DNA of 64,000 nucleotides from Proteles cristata cristata. Taxonomy: Eukaryota > Chordata > Mammalia > Carnivora > Hyaenidae. The stretch spans positions 1,550,001 to 1,614,000 of the forward strand of contig JAESUZ010005462.1 of NCBI GenBank assembly GCA_017311185.1. The letters are read 5' to 3'. The position numbers and the translations under genes are program-made. Shown one piece after another: positions 1 through 10,072 of this stretch (its first letter is position 1; the number at the start of each line of letters is the position of its first letter). The notes under the pieces were generated by a model. That model ran no database searches, was not told the origin of the DNA, and saw only the letters and a list, made by a program, of their open reading frames with translations.

Positions 1-84
1 ATTATTCTCCTTGCTGTGTCTTATATTCAAAGAAAAAAATAGAACAGATTAAATGAAAGCAAAAAACAGCTAAATGCTATTTTC

Positions 85-300
85 TTTTTTTTTCTTTTTT
101 TAAATTTATTTCTAGGAGAGAGAGAGACAGCGTGAGCAGGGGAGGGTCAGAGAGAGAGGGAGTCACAGACTGAAACAGGCTCCAGGCTCTGAGCTGGCAG
201 TCAGCACAGAGCCCGACGCGGGGCTCGAACCCACGAACCGCGAGATCATGACCTGAGCGAAAGTCGGACGCTCAACCGACTAAGCCACTCAGGCGCCCCC
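85..300 (-). mobile_element. CAN SINE, young feliform subfamily
   Basis: This is a tRNA-Lys-derived SINE in reverse orientation. The T-rich tail complement comes first, then the AG-rich body, and it ends with the complement of the head (GGCGCCCC). It is flanked by a perfect 14-bp target-site duplication, TAAATGCTATTTTC, at 71-84 and 301-314. It carries the young-subfamily 3' module (complement of CCTAGAAATAAAT). It is non-coding and mobilised by L1 machinery. Confidence 0.95.
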
Positions 301-314
301 TAAATGCTATTTTC

Positions 315-1074
315 AAGGTATGTATCTATAATAAATGATAAGGGGAAAAGGTAGAAAATAAAGAAGTGAGCAAGAATAGATCAGAACACAGCTCACAATG
401 GCAAATGGCAAAAGTATTAACATCACACCGAGTACACTCTTAGGTCAAAATATCAAATAAGGCTGAGAAGAATTTTATTGATAAAAGGTACCAACTCTAA
501 AGAAATTGTTACAGACACACACTAAATGATATTGTATGGAAATACCTGAAGCAAAAAAAAATCAGGAATTCAAGTTTATTTTAATAAGATCACAACGAAA
601 TATGTAAACATATCAAATCCAGTGGAAAAAGAATTAATATGATCAGGGCATTTCAACTCCACGATATGCTTTATTTAACGGACATACGGTTTTTGTATAA
701 AACAGAAAATCTTTTTAAGATGCTCAACTATTTACAGAAATTCTTTATAAACCGTGCCATAAAGAAAATCTTAATAAGTTCATATAGATAGATAGATGTT
801 AAACAGATATAAAATGAAGTACTTTATTCTCTGACAACAAAACTAAAAAAAACCGCCAAAATATAGTCCCCCACCCAATCTACCTACCTAGACATTGAAA
901 AGCACTCATAAACAATCCATGAATTAAAGATGAAATAATTATAGTAACAGATTAATTAATTAGAAAAATGACCACAGAAAGAGCTAGCTCTACATTTCAA
1001 AACCTATAGAATGTGGTCAAAACTCTTATCAAAAAATAAGCAAAAATACTTTAAAAAGTAGTCTCCTTATTGCT
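315..1074 (+). mobile_element. AT-rich stretch, probable ancient LINE (L1/HAL1-like)
   Basis: The region is AT-rich and lacks a usable reading frame. Around 900-1020 the order of words (AACAATCCATGAATTAAAGATGAAAT, then a run like ACATTTCAAAACCTATAGAATG) resembles the L1 ORF2 segment between endonuclease and reverse transcriptase. The match is by eye and weak. A short GATA run lies at 785-798. Confidence 0.3.
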
Positions 1075-1262
1075 AAGAGCATGGATTCTAGACTCAGGTT
1101 ATACAAGTTCAAATTCCAGCTCTTCCTCTTACGTAATTTGTGCGATCTTGGAATAATTATCTCTTATGTAATTTGTGCAATCTTGCCTCATATGTAAAAT
1201 GGGAATAGTAATAACAAATGCCTATCTATTAGGGTGCTGCAAAAATGAAATGAGGTACTCCA
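1075..1262 (+). mobile_element. MIR SINE with internal duplication
   Basis: The sequence follows the MIR consensus in order: ATGGATTCTAGACTCAGG, then TTCAAATTCCAGCTCT, then CTCATATGTAAAATGGGAATAGTAATA, then TGAAATGAGGTA. A 25-bp internal segment is present twice (1126-1150 and 1161-1185, two differences). Confidence 0.75.
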
Positions 1263-1401
1263 TGTGACCTCCTTCCATAGGTGGTCTGTGGGGACATGTT
1301 AGATAGATAATACATAGATAGACAGACAGACAGACAGGAAGAGATTGAGAGAGAGGGGAAAAAAGGTTGAGATTGATTGATTAACTGACAGGTTTTAACA
1401 G

Positions 1402-1774
1402 TGTTATGGAGTTTTATCACCCCTCCCAAAATTCATATGTTGAAGTTCTAATCCAGAATATTTTAGAATATAACTGTATTTAGAGATTGAACTTAAAGAC
1501 TGGAAATTAAAGCTAAATGAGATAATGAGGGTAGACCTTAATACAATCTGACTGATGACCTTATAAGAAGACAATTCTGGACACACAAAGAATGCCAGGT
1601 GAGAACTCAGCAACAAGGAGATAAACCAAAGAGAGAAGACACAGAAGAAACCAACCCACTGACATCTTGATCTCGGACTTCTAGCTTCCAGAACTATAAA
1701 GAAATAACCTTATGTTGTTTCAGCCCCTAGACTATGACAGTTAGTTATGGCTGCCCTCACTGATTAATACAGAC
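1402..1774 (+). mobile_element. Solo LTR, MLT1-like (ERVL-MaLR)
   Basis: It opens with TGTTATGGAG and AAATTCATATGTTGAAG, continues with ACTGTATTTAGAGATTGA and CCTTATAAGAAGA, and closes with TTCCAGAACTATAAAGAAATAA and TTAATACAGACA. That is the word order of MLT1-type LTRs of non-autonomous MaLR elements. No clear TSD is left, so it is old. No coding content. Confidence 0.65.
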
Positions 1775-2199
1775 AGTGCCAGCAAATCTGCCTGCCATGG
1801 GGCAAGGGCCGAGTTCTGCTGCTCCTAAAAGTCTCAGTTTCCAGGTTTCTGGTGGTGTGAGCCTCTCACTGGACTGTGTGTGGGTCTAATGTTGAAGGTG
1901 TGTGTATCACATACAACATCGTTCCTAAAGAAATCCACCTTCATCTCCCAGTTTCTAAGTGGAAGAACAGAGATTAGATCCATCAACAGGGAAAAACTGT
2001 GCTGAGAGCTGATGAGTTCAGCACTCTGTATACAGCACTTTATGGTCAATTTAAGGGATTTTCAACAGCAATTTTTTTAGCCCTAGGGGCTACTTTAGAG
2101 CTGAAACTTTAGCTAAGTTATCACTCCACAGGACAGCATGGTATTACATTTGGTGCTGACAGAGAAATGCACAAACAGATCACCAGAAACAGAACAGAA

Positions 2200-2200
<1 letters not shown>
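1775..2200. other. Unassigned sequence
   Basis: I see no gene and no repeat I can name. The reading frames here are short and featureless. Confidence 0.4.

Positions 2201-2239
<39 letters not shown>
2201..2239 (+). repeat. (TG)n microsatellite
   Basis: An uninterrupted TG run of about 19 units. Pure runs of this length are usually length-polymorphic. Confidence 0.97.
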
Positions 2240-2240
<1 letters not shown>

Positions 2241-2950
2241 CACTACGTGGAGTGGGACTTCCCAGCCCCACAACTCAACCCCCCTACTCAGAGTTTCCTT
2301 CCCAAAGAAGTTTATATCCAACAGCTAAAGAGGCAACAAAAAAATAGCTATCAGTAAATGAGGAAGAATGGAGTTCCCCCTTCTTGCCAGTGCTGTGTGA
2401 TCTGTAGTCTACTGGATGGAGTCTACACAGCTTGAGTCTGCTTCAATGACTCACAGACTTGGACCTTTTAAAACCATCTGTGAGCTGTTGACCCGTCCTG
2501 GGCAAGCCTGACCTATATGGTCAGAGGAGAGGCAGGGAAGTGAACAGGAGAGAGGAAAAAGCTGGTTCAGCCCAGGCTGTTACCCACAGGAGGCGCGAAG
2601 CCCAGAAAGGGAAGGTGGTCTGCCAGGTGGGCTGATCCCAGCAACAGAGCAAAGGGATGACCATACATACACTCTTCTGCTTTAAGTGTCACCCCATCAG
2701 TGTCTCAGGTTTCAAATCCCGTCCAATCACAAACCATGACTTTTCCTCTTTGGAAGAAGAGCTACCAAAGAGAGTGAGGAGGGGGGAGAATGAATGGAAA
2801 TGAGGATATCACCCACAACAGCCTGCAGAATTGTCATTCCTGCATATTGTAGACTCAGAGTTTCACACAGGTGAGGGAAAGGTAGATGCCTCATAAATGA
2901 TGCTGTCACAGTGGGGGAGGTAGGAAGAAGAAATGTTAGATTTCCACCCC
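2240..2950. other. Unassigned sequence
   Basis: Single-copy-looking sequence. I see no coding signature, splice pair or repeat I can name. Confidence 0.4.
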
Positions 2951-3290
2951 CCTCACTCCATCCCCAAACTTGCTACCATGAGTAAAATAAATTCCACATA
3001 GCCACAGACTTAAATATTACAAAATGATAAATAAAATTATTTAAAATATAAAAAACCTCTTTAATTTTGTGAGGGGGAATTCTTTCTAAGCATGAGACAA
3101 AACCCACAAGTACAAGTCATAAAAGCAAAAAATTAAACTCACTGATAAGAATTATATAGCTACTTAAGTATTGAAGACTTATAAATGAAATTAAATATTA
3201 ACAAACTAAAAAAGATTTGCAACCTGCATGACAGATGGGGATGAAACAGTGTTTTCAATATGTAAAGAATTCTTGCAAAGCTATACGGAA
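2951..3290 (+). mobile_element. Eroded LINE fragment (L1/HAL1-like)
   Basis: The segment from 2995 to 3235 has an order resembling the 3' half of L1 ORF2: an ACAGACTTAAAT block, ACAAAACCCACAAG, CATAAAAGCAAAAA, and later ATTAACAAACTAAAAAAGATTTGCAA. It is highly diverged, with no open frame. The match was made by eye. Confidence 0.4.
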
Positions 3291-3300
3291 AATTCAAAAT

Positions 3301-3528
3301 GCGGGATACCTGATTGGTTCAGTGGGTTGGGCATCTGACTTTGGCTCAGGTTGTGATCTCATGGTTTGTGAGTTCAAGCCCCATGTCAGGCTCTGTGCTG
3401 ACAGCTTGGAGCCTGGAGCCTGCTTTGGATTCTATGTCTCCCTCTCTCTCTGCCCCTCCCCTGCTGATGCTCTGTATCTCTCTCCTTCAGATCTAAATAA
3501 ACATTAAAAACATTAAAGAAAGAAAGAA
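3301..3528 (+). mobile_element. CAN SINE, older copy
   Basis: The head is degraded (GGGATACCTGATTGGTTCAG). The body has TTTGGCTCAGG, GAGTTCAAGCCCC, GCTCTGTGCTGACAGC and a CT-rich stretch ending TAAATAAACATTAAAAAC. The possible TSD (AATTCAAAATGC against AGACAAAATAC) is weak. It sits inside the LINE-like sequence on either side. Confidence 0.9.
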
Positions 3529-3760
3529 AAGACAAAATACTTGTTTTAATGAATAAGTAATGGGAATAGAAATGTCCAAAAAGCAAATGAAAGAGACTTC
3601 ACTATGAACAAGAAAAGACAAATGATCGCAGCAGTGAAATTCATTCATCTGAATTGCTAGACAACATCAAGTCCCTGTGAAGGTATGGGAGACAGCCCTT
3701 CTACTCCTGATGGGAGATCGACTGGTACAAGAACGATTCGTCACTATGCATTAAAATTTA
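3529..3760 (+). mobile_element. Eroded LINE fragment, continuation
   Basis: Order similar to the 3' end of L1 ORF2: AAAAGCAAATGAAAGAGA, then GTGAAGGTATGGGAGACAG, then CTCCTGATGGGAGATCGACTGGTACAA. This matches the usual segment where L1 copies read 'dynamic... leucocyte-like GGATGTGG...TGGTGGGA...TGGTACAA'. Likely one element with 2951-3290, split by the SINE. Confidence 0.4.
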
Positions 3761-4430
3761 AAAGAAACTCCATGAGGACACAGCTAGCTCAGGTTGACAG
3801 TGACCAGAGACACCCCCAGCTACTTCCTCCACTAAGGACCTAGTACTGAATCCCCTAGACCCTCTCACCCTTTGCCCAGGTGGGGGCAGCAGCCAGGAGG
3901 GCTCTTAAGGTGGTGATACACTGGAGGGGAATATTGGCAGATCTCAGAGCCTGCACTTTATTTCCCTACTGCCTACTTTCCCCAAAACTAGGTCCATCCA
4001 TCTTAAGCCCCCATCAGTCAGGAACCAGACACTTCCCAGGGTCAGGTCTTGGCTACCATTTTCAGTGCTTGCTGCTATACGCACCTAGCCAAGCCACCCA
4101 CGTGGGGAAGCCATCCTGACTCGGCCAACCCACAGTCTACACCTTCAGGGGCCCTTCTCCTTCCACCTCCACACCCCACACCATGGACAAGCATGGCCTA
4201 GCATCCTTGTTGGGTCTATATGTGGACCCCTCAGTGGCCTCTTGCAGTGCATGGTCCCAGCACTGTCAGCCTCAAGTCCCAGGCTCAAGTCCCAGGACAC
4301 TCCGTCGTGTCGTAAGACTCCTACACTCCACTCAGAGGCAGGCGGTCCTGATGCACAATCGTCTGTGCCAAAGTAAGCAATTACCATTTTGCTGATCATT
4401 ATTTAAAATGTTATTAAAAATTCAAGCTAG
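3761..4430. other. Unassigned sequence
   Basis: Moderately GC-rich sequence with several short overlapping open frames on both strands, typical of chance. No repeat or exon signature I can name. Confidence 0.4.
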
Positions 4431-4660
4431 TGAACCCCTCTTGGGGCACCTATCCCAGAAAAAGCTAACACTTGTGCGAAAGGAAATGTGTTCACCCAAG
4501 CCTTGTTCGCAATGGTAATCTATCGTAAACAACCCAAAATAGTCAGCTGCAGGGAGTGGTATGCTGTGTCCATATTATAAAATAGCACGTGTGGTCTAAA
4601 AGAATAAAGCAACTATATGTGTACCAATGTGAAGGCTAACCATAATTTTGAGTTAATCAA
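4431..4660 (+). mobile_element. Eroded LINE fragment (L1/HAL1-like)
   Basis: Contains the L1 3' ORF2 order: CCTATCCCAGAAAAAGCTAACACTTGTG, a GTTCGCAATGGTAAT block, AAACAACCCAAA, and AAAGAATAAAGCAACTATATGTGTACC. Diverged and frame-broken. Confidence 0.4.
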
Positions 4661-4741
4661 TGACCTTCAGAATAATACACGTATCATTCATTTATAAATA
4701 TAAACACAAATGTATATTGTGTATTTGTATCTACACATGCC

Positions 4742-4775
4742 TCTGTGTGTGTGTTTGTGTGTGTGTGTTTGTGTA
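4742..4775 (+). repeat. Imperfect (TG)n microsatellite
   Basis: TG repeats interrupted by single T insertions (TGTTTGTG). Confidence 0.9.
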
Positions 4776-4878
4776 GGTAAAGCAACAGAACTATGTACTT
4801 TTATGGGAACATATGTATATGCAAGTGCATAGCTTAAAACTCTGAAATAACACACACTAAAGAATGTACGTACCTCTG

Positions 4879-5092
4879 GGTGCCTGGGTAGTTCAGTCAG
4901 TTGTTAAACGTCTAACTCTTGATTTTAGCTCAGGTCATAATCTCATAGTTTGTGAGTTTTAGTTCCACATCGGGCTCTGTGCTGACAGTGCAGAGCCTGC
5001 TTGCAAGTCCCTCTCTCCCTCTCTCTGGCCCACCCCACATCTCAAAATAAATAAACTTTTTAAAAACTAATTTAAAAATTAAAAAAAAAATA
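4879..5092 (+). mobile_element. CAN SINE, older copy
   Basis: Head GGTGCCTGGGTAGTTCAGTC, B-box region degraded, then CATCGGGCTCTGTGCTGACAG, CT-rich body and AATAAATAAAC tail. A near-perfect TSD flanks it: GTACGTACCTCTG at 4866-4878 and GTAAGTACCTCTG at 5093-5105. Confidence 0.93.
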
Positions 5093-5229
5093 GTAAGTAC
5101 CTCTGAGGAAGAGGTGGGTGGTCAGAATAATGTCTTAATTTTTCACAAGAATATAGTCATGAATTAATTTATACACGTGTGTAATCTAACATATAGATGT
5201 ATATATAATTATATGTACATATGAAATTT

Positions 5230-5420
5230 ATAATATAAATAAAATTGGCCACTAAGTTGTGAAAAGGTGTTTAACCTCACCAATAATTAAAGAAATGCAC
5301 ATCTTTTTTAAATAGCAAGGGTTATTCTTTCATTTATCTAGCAAAAAGTAAACAGTATGAGGATTTCAGTTGTTAGCAAAGGTATGGGTAAAGGCGTGTG
5401 TCAGATATCTGTCATCCCAT
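5230..5420 (+). mobile_element. Eroded LINE fragment (L1-like)
   Basis: Shows the L1 order GTGAAAAGGTGTTTAACCTCACCAATAATTAAAGAAATGCA followed by GTTAGCAAAGGTATGG, the ORF2 3' segment. Diverged. Confidence 0.45.
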
Positions 5421-5920
5421 CACACCACCCCCCCAGCCCACTTTTTATTCCAGCCATTGTGTAGCAACCAGCTGTGAGGTGCAGCCCGATGGCTTCTGTC
5501 CTCTGTACATTTCGATCTCTTGCTCTCTATCCTGTCCCCACCCCAGCCCCCAGCTTGCTAGGCCATTGTGGGCATGTGAGCCATTCAGGAAAAGTCCAGA
5601 GATAAGGTAAAGGTCCAGAGGTAGCACATCATGAGGGTACCCCTTGACAGAAGCCGACAGGACATGTGCCTCCATTTCTCAGAGAACAGTTCTGAGCGCA
5701 TTCTACACAGCTCCTCAGAGGGTCCCAAGAGAGGTCACCCTCGAGGCCCGTAACACTGACCAGCTCACTAATATACCCCTGCACTGGCTTTCTCGCCTTC
5801 CCTGTTGACCCTTCTTTCCACGCTCCCCCTCCTATGCCCTGGAATTGTTTCCCAAAGTCAACCAGCTGCACACCAGCCCCATCCAGCTCTGCCTTCTCAG
5901 GAAATGTAGGACAGTCTAGG
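5421..5920. other. Unassigned sequence between LINE pieces
   Basis: No coding signature. Short frames exist on both strands. Possibly an old insertion inside the surrounding LINE, but I cannot name it. Confidence 0.35.
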
Positions 5921-6413
5921 ATTTGCTGGAGGACAGGTGAATCAGCACAACATATGTGGGACAGTTTGGTGACTTGGAGTGAAGGGTGCATAGCCCTGCT
6001 CTACAGCTCCACTTCTAGAAATGTATTCTGCAGCAGACTTGCAACAAGAAAAAAGAGATACTTTTCATTCATCCATTTATGATGAATCCATGTACTGTTC
6101 GTTCATCCATTTCTGTTCATCTGTTTATTCTGTTCTGTTCCAGGTACATGATAACTCAGGTAACTCTTACTCTGCTTCTGTTAGGAAGAGTTAGACAGTA
6201 AGCAACAGACAAACATAGAAATGTTTTCTCACCTTCATCATTCTTAATAAGAAATAAAAAATCTTTTCAAAAAAGGGTTAAATAAATTAAGTTGCCTCCA
6301 TCCATACAATGGGTTAGCATGATGGCATTAACAGAAACAGTTCTATAAGTCCCATTAGGTAAGATGCAAACGATTTAGTCAGTGAATAAAGCAGGTTCCA
6401 GAACTGCATGTCT
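5921..6413 (+). mobile_element. Eroded LINE 3' fragment (L1-like)
   Basis: Contains CTCCACTTCTAGAAATGTATTCTGC, GGTTAAATAAATTAAGTTGC, CATCCATACAATGGGTTAGCATGATGGCATTAA and GAATAAAGCAGGTTCCAGAACTG, the order seen in the 3' end of L1/HAL1 ORF2. Extends the fragment at 5230-5420. Confidence 0.45.
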
Positions 6414-6427
6414 AGAGTGATTTCATT

Positions 6428-6648
6428 TATTTTTATTTATGTTTAAGTTTATTTATTTTGAGAAAGAGAGGCAGTGAGGAGGGAAGGGGCAGAGAGACAG
6501 AGAGAGAGGAAGAGAAAGAATTCCAACCAGGCTCCACATTGTCAGTGCAGAGCCTGATGCGGGGTTTGATCTCACGAAACAAGAGATCATGACCTGAGCT
6601 GATACCAAGAGTCAACTGCTTAACTAACTGAGCCACCCAGGCACCCCA
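6428..6648 (-). mobile_element. CAN SINE, older copy
   Basis: Reverse orientation: TTTATTTATTTTGAGA tail complement, AG-rich body, GAGCCACCCAGGCACCCC head complement. TSD AGAGTGATTTCATT (6414-6427) and AGAGTGATTTTATT (6649-6662), one mismatch. It splits the older LINE. Confidence 0.95.
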
Positions 6649-6762
6649 AGAGTGATTTTATTTTTTAATATTTATTTACACACACATGCTCATACACATC
6701 CCAGGATTATACCTCAAGTATTATTAATGGATTTTCCACTTTTGCCTAAGTACATAATCCAT

Positions 6763-8240
6763 TAGCATCCCATCTGCCTGGAGATGATTGGGTTTGTTGC
6801 AGAAAAGTTGTAAAGAGAAAAGATGGGCTCACATGCAAAATAAGCCTATGCAGCAAGACAACTTGTAAACCAGGGTATTGTCTTGCAAGAGGATCTCCCG
6901 AATGTTTTTATTCCCCTTAGAGTTCTCTTATGTTGTAGAGAAGAGGTATCTCTCACCCCCTGCGATGGCCTGGGTTCAGTGGCTAAGAAGGGTTTGCTGG
7001 AGGAGGGAAGAGAGGAGTCTCCAGGATTAGAAGCGCAAGTCTTACAACGTTTACTTTCTTCCATCTTGGCTTCAGCCCAGAGAGGAAGAAGCGCATTAAA
7101 TAAACGAAGGCACACTGAGAGGATAGTGGGCTTTTGCTGCCTGTCCCAGACTTTGAAAAGTTCTCACTGCCTAAATGTCCCCACCAGCCTCACACATGGC
7201 CACATCAACTTGGTGGACTGGCTGGGCAAGGCAGAGGAACCCCCGGGCTGGCTGCAGTGTCAGTGGGGCATGGACGCTGGAGGGAAACCCAAGGGCCAGC
7301 TCCAGGCCTGTTGTGTCAGTGGGCAGGGACCTCACAGAAGACGGCAGGGTGAGCAGGTGAGGGGCCTGGATGGAGGGCAAGACATGGAGAGGCCCAGGGG
7401 TCTGTGAACAATGGTGGCAGGCAATTCCCTCCAGCAGGGGCAGCTAAGTGGGAGGATGTATTCTGAATGTCATGAACCACGGGGTTCCCTCGGAATGCCA
7501 TAGGGAAATAGTGGGAGCATGGGACATTTCCAGTGGATGACACAACCTATACTGCCAAGCTGTTTGGTCAACGCCATGATGGCCTCTACTTTTCCACCCA
7601 CTAGACAAGGAGCAAGGCAGGAAGGGGGAGGGGAGGGCAATCTCAAAGTCTAGACATATTTGCCTAGAGAAAGTGAAATTCTCTGAGACATTGTTGACAT
7701 CTTCAGATCAAAATTTGAGCCACATTGGACATTAATTTCTATATTTACAAATTAACAAATACAGCATCATTAAAAATGCTCTCCCCGCTGGCCAGCAGGT
7801 AGGGCTCCAAAGGAAGTCCACGTTAGATGTAGATAAAGGCAAGAACCTAACTTTTTCTGCACTTGTGAGTTGCAGTGCGAGTTGAGAGCCTAGGCAGAAG
7901 TCCACATCTCTATTGGCGGGGAGGAGCACGGGGCTGACGAAGATTTTCCCCTCCTACTTTGCATACTTTATCCTTTTTAATAATTTTACAAAACTAGAGA
8001 GGTATATAAAGAAACACCAGACAACTATTTACAAAGCCAATTTCTCTCTTTCAAAAAATTCCTGCATTCCATACTTCCTGGACTGCCCTGACTTTTCCCT
8101 GTTCTGTGCTTTAATTACTACCAATATTCCACTTGTAGTTTTTCTCTCAGTGACTGGTCAGACCAGAATCTGAAACTTTTGTTTTCCTTTATTTCTTGTT
8201 AAATTTTAGTCTCCCTTCTTTTCAAGTTTAAAAGTTTCTT
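6763..8240. other. Unassigned sequence
   Basis: No nameable repeat. The longest open frame in the region (6883-7407, plus, 174 codons) has no motif, no Kozak-quality context I would rely on, and is overlapped by several other chance frames. I do not call it a gene. Confidence 0.4.
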
Positions 8241-8255
8241 TTAAAGTTTCTTTCA

Positions 8256-8473
8256 AGGGCAGCTGAGTGGCTCAGTCGGTTAAGCATCGACTTTGGCTCA
8301 GGTCATCATCCCATGGTTTGTGGGTTTGAGCCCCCCTGTTGCTCTTTGTGCTGACAGCTCAGAGCCTGGAGCCTGCTTTGGATTCTGTGTCTCCATCTCT
8401 CTCTGCCCCTCCCCCACTCATGCTCTGTCTGTTTCTCAAAAATAGTTTTAAAAAATTAAAAATAAATAAAATA
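8256..8473 (+). mobile_element. CAN SINE, intermediate age
   Basis: Head GGGCAGCTGAGTGGCTCAGTC, body with GGCTCAGGTCATCATC, GTGCTGACAGCTCAGAGCC and GCTCTGTCTGTTTCTC. The 3' end is the cat-like TCTCAAAAATA form and lacks the young CCTAGAAATAAA module. TSD AGTTTCTTTCA (8245-8255) and AATTTCTTTCA (8474-8484). Confidence 0.93.
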
Positions 8474-8519
8474 AATTTCTTTCACTCAGAGAGAAATGAT
8501 ATTTAAAAGATATTCGGGG

Positions 8520-8655
8520 GGGAGCAGGTGTCTGGGTGGCTCAGTCAGTTAAAATCAAAATCCAACTCTTGATTTTGGCTCAGGTCATGATCTCACAATT
8601 CATGGGTTCGAGTCCCACATCGGCTCTGTGCTGACATCGCAGAGCCTGCTTGGGA

Positions 8656-8703
<48 letters not shown>

Positions 8704-8806
8704 CTCCCTCCCTCTCTCTCTGCCCCTTCCCCGCTTGTGCACTTCCCTGCTCCTCTCTCTCTCTCAAATAAATAAACATTTAAAAATATAATAAAATAAA
8801 TTTAAA
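8520..8806 (+). mobile_element. CAN SINE with expanded CT tract
   Basis: Head GTGTCTGGGTGGCTCAGTC, B box GGGTTCGAGTCCCAC, CATCGGCTCTGTGCTGACATCG. The CT tract is expanded to about 70 bp (roughly 8658-8722) before TCAAATAAATAAAC. TSD AAAAGATATTC (8505-8515) against AAAGGTATTCT (8810-8820), imperfect. Confidence 0.92.
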
Positions 8807-8824
8807 ATAAAAGGTATTCTGGGA

Positions 8825-9845
8825 AAAGGGCAAAAATAAACAAGCAGGCCACCCCAGCCTCCATGACCATCCACCTTGCCCTTCCCAGCAGCCACATAGC
8901 AACCCGTTCTTGAGTTAGGTATTCAAGTCTTCATTCCAGCTCTGAGTCAGATCCCCAGTCACTGCTCATCTGGGGGGTTTTGGGGGTTCCCTGGGGAATC
9001 ACCATGAGTACAGCTGACCAGCTTTCACCTTCCCCACAATGGGCACCCAGAGGGACTGTGGAAGCCCGTTGTCCTCCAGGAGAAAAGGTGGGAAGGGAGT
9101 GGAGCCAGAAAAAGGGGAAGGAAGAGAAAGAAGCATTTATTTATCACCTTCTGTGTACAAGGTATTATGCCAGCTGAGTGCTTCGACACAATGTATCTCA
9201 GTGCCTCACTGGTTCCTGTATTCACCCCCTGGGCACTTGGAATGCTTTATACATCAGACACAGATATATTGAGTTTCTATGTCACACCAATGTGTTCTTC
9301 CAGGCTCTTCATTCTATGCACTCCACTAGATGTTATTCCAACATCGGGAGTTAAATATCAGGGAGACTAGGTACAGAAAATAAAATGACATATTTCCTCA
9401 AAAAGGCCAGGCAAGGCTTGTACACTAATACCCTGTACACTCGGTAGTAAGAAGGAGCCAAGACCAAGACCTGAGGTTGGAGTGAGATCTTCCAGTCTAG
9501 CCCCTGGCTCTCTGGGCTGTGCACAGACAAGTTCACCGGCTACCACAGCTGGTTCAGGGCTCTGGATTCCCCAGGTACAGTTAAAATGGAAGCCTACAAC
9601 ACAGCCCCTGTTCTGAAATACTCCCCCCACCAATATTACATGTCACCCTTCCGTGGTGGCTGAGCTCAGGAGTCCCATTTTTTTTACATTAGTTGTAAAA
9701 ATCTCACATCAAAAATAAGAAAATGTAATTAAAGGTAACTCACCAGCTCAAGGCCATGGTCTTGTTTGACAACTACTGTCCATACTGGGTGCTGATATCT
9801 TAAGCAACTGCCCTGATACTGGGACACCTGCACCCCTCAGACAGG
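8825..9845. other. Unassigned sequence
   Basis: No nameable repeat or exon. Short chance frames only. Confidence 0.4.
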
Positions 9846-10072
9846 GGGAAGAGAATAATAATCACTCCTTGCCATGTGCTAGTCATTAGGTACTCAGCAT
9901 CTGTTAATTCATCGAACACTGAAACTTCCTGAGCTAGGAGCCATCACTATTCCCACACTACAGAGGATGAACCTGAGGCACAGAAAGGTTTGTTAACTTA
10001 CCTAAGGTACCACAGCAGAGTCGGGATTACAACCCAGGTTGTGGAGCATTGGAACTCTATGTGCCTCTACGA
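9846..10072 (-). mobile_element. MIR-family SINE, antisense
   Basis: Contains the antisense MIR order: CACTATTCCCACACTACAGAGGATGAACCTGAGGCACAGAAAGG, TTAACTTACCTAAGGT, and GGGATTACAACCCAGG. Upstream CATGTGCTAGTCATTAGGTACTCAG fits the MIR3/MIR 3' end. Confidence 0.65.

Noticed and set aside
2121..2347. Cys/Val- or His/Thr-repeat proteins
   Set aside because: Translations of the TG microsatellite; the same artefact occurs at 12757-13026.
6883..7407. 174-codon open frame, plus strand
   Set aside because: No motif or domain, overlaps other chance frames, no splice partners. Length alone is not evidence in mammalian DNA.
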